Origin: Bacteroidetes bacterium RIFCSPLOWO2_12_FULL_37_12
GTDB lineage: Bacteria > Bacteroidota > Bacteroidia > 2-12-FULL-37-12
Assembly: GCA_001769655.1 (NCBI GenBank)
Contig: MEPC01000042.1
Span: 157,125-221,124 of the forward strand
Reading direction: 5' to 3'
Length of the DNA stretch: 64,000 bases
Part shown: piece by piece, positions 62,001-64,000 of the stretch
How the letters are laid out: every line of letters begins with the position of its first letter
Position numbering within the stretch: position 1 is the stretch's first letter
Translations under genes and position numbers: made by a program
Notes under the pieces: model-generated
Seen by the model: the letters and a program-made list of their open reading frames with translations, nothing else
Told to the model about the DNA's origin: nothing
The model's database searches: none

Positions 62001-64000
62001 CATCGCACCTGCCACCCGGATGATTAAGAGGATCTGAAATATTTTTTTTTCCATAAATTCCCAAGCCATTATTTTTATGTTTTCCATTGGTGTTAATCCA
62101 ACTCCAGTTTAAGGAAGTCAAATTATATTTCCATAAATCTTTAAAGTAATTTGCGAGATAAGGGGTTTCATACCCGTATCCCCCAAAAATCATAAGGTTA
62201 TTTTGATCTTTCCAGCCACCCATTCCTATTCTACCTGAAGGATTGTTTGTAACCGTATCCTGATTTAATGTCCCATAAATGTTTTGTTGATTGCATGCAT
62301 CGGAACCCTTTAACCAGTACCATCGGTCAGTATTTATTTCAAATTTCCAAATATCATTGAGATAACCTGAACCAAAACGACCATATCCATAGCCACCAAA
62401 AATAATCAGATTGCCACTACTATCTGAAATGCCCACTGTATTAGTGCGGCATCCAGGCATCATTGGATCACCCACTCCTGAATAAGAGCCAAACTGATTA
62501 AGTTTCGTAAATCCTTTTTCGAAAGACCATTGGTTTGTAGATTTATTGTACTTCCAGAGAATATTCAAATAACCAAGACGTAACGAATCATCGTAGCCGT
62601 ATCCACCAAATAAATATAGATTTCCATTATTATTTTCAATCAGAACCCCATTTTTTACACCACCTGGTTTTGCGTTGTCAGAGGGAATTTTGATAGTTCC
62701 ATAGATTGCCGAAAGATTGATAAGTGGGAGTCCTTTTACTAATGACCATTTATTATTGATTGCATCGTACTTCCATAAATCAGATAAAAATCCTGTTTTT
62801 GAATCTAAATCGTAACCATATCCTCCATAAAGCCATAAATTTTTATCTGAGTCGGAATAAATAGTCATTGCATCACTTCTTGCCGAAGGATTTGTGAGAG
62901 AATCCAGAATATCTTTTCCTGTAGAATTAATAAATTTATCTCCATTAATCCAAGTCCAATTACCCGAGACCGGATTATATTTCCAAAGGTCGTTCAGGTA
63001 ACCTTGATTAATAGAATCATATCCATATCCACCGAAGAGCCAGAAATTTCCATTAACATCAGTCCATGCATTGGCATATTTTCTGGCACCTGGAAAATTG
63101 GTAGAACTTTCCACTCCTTTTTTACCATATTGGGCTGTAATCTTTGCATAGCCGTTATTTATCCAAGTCCATTTATCCGTTGAGGGATTATATTTCCAAA
63201 AATCATTCAAATAACCAGTCACAGACGAATCATATCCGAATCCTCCAAACATGTAGATAAACTGCTGGTTATCTTTCCAGAAAGCACTACCCTGTCTTGC
63301 TCCCGGGATGTTAAGGTCGGATTCAATATTTTTTTTGTAATAATGCGAAATGTTGTAATTATTATTGTCACCGGCTTCCCATATCCATTGATTGGTTGAC
63401 GGAATATAAGACCAAAGGTCTTTGAGATTATCAACGGGTCCTGAATATTCATAGCCGTAACCACCAAACAACCATATTTTATTGTTGACATCTTTCCAAA
63501 CAGTGGCACTCATACGCGAACCAGGACAATTAGAAGTGTCAGGCAATCCCATGGTACCGTATTTTCCATATTTATTTGAAATATCATTCCCATGTAGCCA
63601 AGTCCAAAATCCGGTGACAGGATCATATTTCCATAAATCATTCAGATATCCGGTGCCACTCTTACTATAACCGGTGCCACCAAAAAGAAAAAAACAACCT
63701 GAATTATCTTTCCAGAAAGAAGTGTAAATCCTTGACCCAGGATTATTTTCTAAGGCACCAGTACCTTTTATCCCATAGTTGCCAGCAGAATTAGGAGTAC
63801 TGTCACCACTCATCCACGTCCATGCTTTGTTATTCAAATCAAATTTCCAAAGATCATTCAAACTGCCCAAAGAGGAAGCCGCTCTGCCGGTGCCACCAAA
63901 AATATAGAGATTGTTATTATCATCCTGCCAGGTAGCAAACCCATACCGGGAGCCGGGAAGATTTTCGGGACTTGGTATTCCTTTAATGCCATATTTTCCG
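59026..64000 (-). CDS. Giant kelch/PKD T9SS surface protein, N-terminus outside the window
   Basis: At least 1657 residues; the frame stays open to base 64000, so the start is not seen. The first part holds about 15 kelch-like repeats of ~65-70 residues ('LWLFGGYGY', 'GYLNDLWKYNP', 'WTWINGD', 'PGAR'), enough for two seven-bladed propellers. Six PKD domains follow ('FSWDFGDGNKS', 'YEWNFGDGDTS', 'FLWDFGDGYSS'), then a T9SS type A sorting domain ('VIPNPVNDKPVI', 'ELLNVLGQKIYE', 'PGIYELRIKN'). It is predicted to be a large exported adhesin or carbohydrate-binding surface protein. It starts 14 bp upstream of the TonB receptor on the same strand. Confidence 0.9.
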   Translation of the reverse strand, partial: GKYGIKGIPSPENLPGSRYGFATWQDDNNNLYIFGGTGRAASSLGSLNDLWKFDLNNKAWTWMSGDSTPNSAGNYGIKGTGALENNPGSRIYTSFWKDNSGCFFLFGGTGYSKSGTGYLNDLWKYDPVTGFWTWLHGNDISNKYGKYGTMGLPDTSNCPGSRMSATVWKDVNNKIWLFGGYGYEYSGPVDNLKDLWSYIPSTNQWIWEAGDNNNYNISHYYKKNIESDLNIPGARQGSAFWKDNQQFIYMFGGFGYDSSVTGYLNDFWKYNPSTDKWTWINNGYAKITAQYGKKGVESSTNFPGARKYANAWTDVNGNFWLFGGYGYDSINQGYLNDLWKYNPVSGNWTWINGDKFINSTGKDILDSLTNPSARSDAMTIYSDSDKNLWLYGGYGYDLDSKTGFLSDLWKYDAINNKWSLVKGLPLINLSAIYGTIKIPSDNAKPGGVKNGVLIENNNGNLYLFGGYGYDDSLRLGYLNILWKYNKSTNQWSFEKGFTKLNQFGSYSGVGDPMMPGCRTNTVGISDSSGNLIIFGGYGYGRFGSGYLNDIWKFEINTDRWYWLKGSDACNQQNIYGTLNQDTVTNNPSGRIGMGGWKDQNNLMIFGGYGYETPYLANYFKDLWKYNLTSLNWSWINTNGKHKNNGLGIYGKKNISDPLNHPGGRCDASGWYDSIHHKLLLYGGYGFSADNSGGLGDLWEYDILAKGWKWIGGSEKTNPGANYGTKGVASLTNSPGSRYGATAITSDNGNLFLIGGSPYSSANFLNDLWSYNVVTNKWMWVAGTNQANQMGSYGKLGISTTANQPGGRYHSGGWIVGDTMIISFGGYGMETTVIPTVMNDLWNYNLNNNKWTWFSGININNLFGIYNQLNTPDARNIPGARADHVTWFDVDNNLWLLGGYGFSEINFGYLNDLWKFNPLTRQWTWIRGEKLVNEFGNFGPSGEFSSTLSPGARRDAVTLTDKGNNIWLFGGYGYSKYNSGYLNDLWKFDPERKQWSFINGNLYANEGGKYNVKDSMRISTSLSCRTEMAGWVDTSGGLWFYGGFGMGYDSSFTLRSGKLNDIFKFDFGSYPVPEFIADTTEGCIPLEIHFTNLTEFGDKFSWDFGDGNKSENTNPVHIYNQGGVFTVTLGATNSAGTVYKIRKTYIIAHPRPAINFNVSPLKPIIGVPATFTNLTTDGRSYEWNFGDGDTSTMLHPTHTYNQLGFKTIILTVNSEFGCVVNKIFQNRIEVVPVPPIDPVAIFHTNSVIGCAPFNVKFLNNSLNSDKYVWDFGDQNSSGDFEPEHTYYLPGNYTVTLISANDSMSHTETKTGYIVVSGGPTTDFSVDNLKPVVGDTVRFLNQTPEGVSFLWDFGDGYSSPLKDPSHKYSNLGLYDVTLVAYNWLGCSSKEIKSFFIEVIPPKPIVRFSTPATLGCSPFEVKFNNYTEYAGTYFWDFGNGKSSTEHSPVHSYNSPGKYSVSLIAYGQSGESSYSRSDYITVLVSPFLDINAEPRQTTVNTPIQFRNFSNGQIKSYLWDFGDSAFSSKTEPVYTYQKPGTYTITLNATSQSGCSISRKFPDFITVFPTSINENSGMIQKISVIPNPVNDKPVIMLEVKEPGKIDMELLNVLGQKIYEKNQVSLVSGSNKITMDDFPELKPGIYELRIKNKQISRSQKIFKP

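Overview
This window is AT-rich chromosomal DNA from a member of the Bacteroidota, most likely an uncultured environmental lineage. Three lines of evidence agree. Several large secreted proteins end in type IX secretion (T9SS) type A sorting domains. Promoters fit the Bacteroidota pattern TTG/TTTG-N19-20-TAnnTTTG. There are Bacteroidota-type families such as GWxTD, DUF6089-like barrels and a carboxypeptidase-regulatory-domain TonB receptor. Genus and order cannot be read from the sequence alone.

Layout. 1-14.6 kb: the 5' part of a GWxTD-like secreted protein, clpC, two giant PKD/Ig-type T9SS proteins, tatD, a T9SS protein with 13 BNR-like repeats bracketed by a second 3' fragment of tatD, and kup. 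14.7-23.7 kb: tRNA-Ser(GGA), then the distal spc and alpha ribosomal operon on the minus strand (rpsH to rplQ, with secY, map, infA and rpoA). This operon starts abruptly at rpsH behind a full-consensus promoter. The usual upstream genes are absent and a 28-copy 8-bp tandem repeat lies there instead. 24-32.8 kb: TPR proteins, one of them a head-to-tail fusion of two paralogues, an AAA ATPase with three upstream direct repeats, and an M1 aminopeptidase. 32.8-38 kb: a DUF47/Pit phosphate transport pair and paaABCD for phenylacetyl-CoA epoxidation. 38-41.4 kb: an unknown secreted protein, two outer-membrane barrels and purine nucleoside phosphorylase, whose leader carries a MITE-like insertion. 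41.7-47.2 kb: an exopolysaccharide locus (glycosyltransferase, Wza-like exporter, Wzc-like tyrosine kinase with a Gly-Tyr tail, PHP-type tyrosine phosphatase). 47.4-55.5 kb: a respiratory module bracketed by two Crp/Fnr regulators, containing an outer-membrane barrel, a TPR-fused four-cluster ferredoxin, an NrfD membrane subunit and a molybdopterin oxidoreductase. 55.5-56.7 kb: a YoeB-type toxin-antitoxin pair, a 36-residue ArsM-like N-terminal remnant and arsC. 56.7-64 kb: a TonB-dependent receptor and a giant kelch/PKD T9SS protein that runs off the window.

How the genes fit together. The molybdoenzyme, ferredoxin and NrfD genes form a quinone-linked periplasmic oxidoreductase of the PsrABC/TtrABC/ArrABC superfamily. 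The substrate is not determined. The adjacent arsenic genes make arsenic chemistry one possibility, but the molybdoenzyme has a non-standard N-terminal cluster motif and the ferredoxin has a TPR domain in front of its Tat-like segment. This module is the best candidate for an undescribed system.

The intergenic DNA is unusually structured. It holds several distinct short-unit tandem repeats (8, 16 and 7 bp units and TATACC words) and several dispersed hairpin families. Some of these have been absorbed into genes: one supplies the paaB stop codon, and another now encodes the linker of the fused TPR protein.
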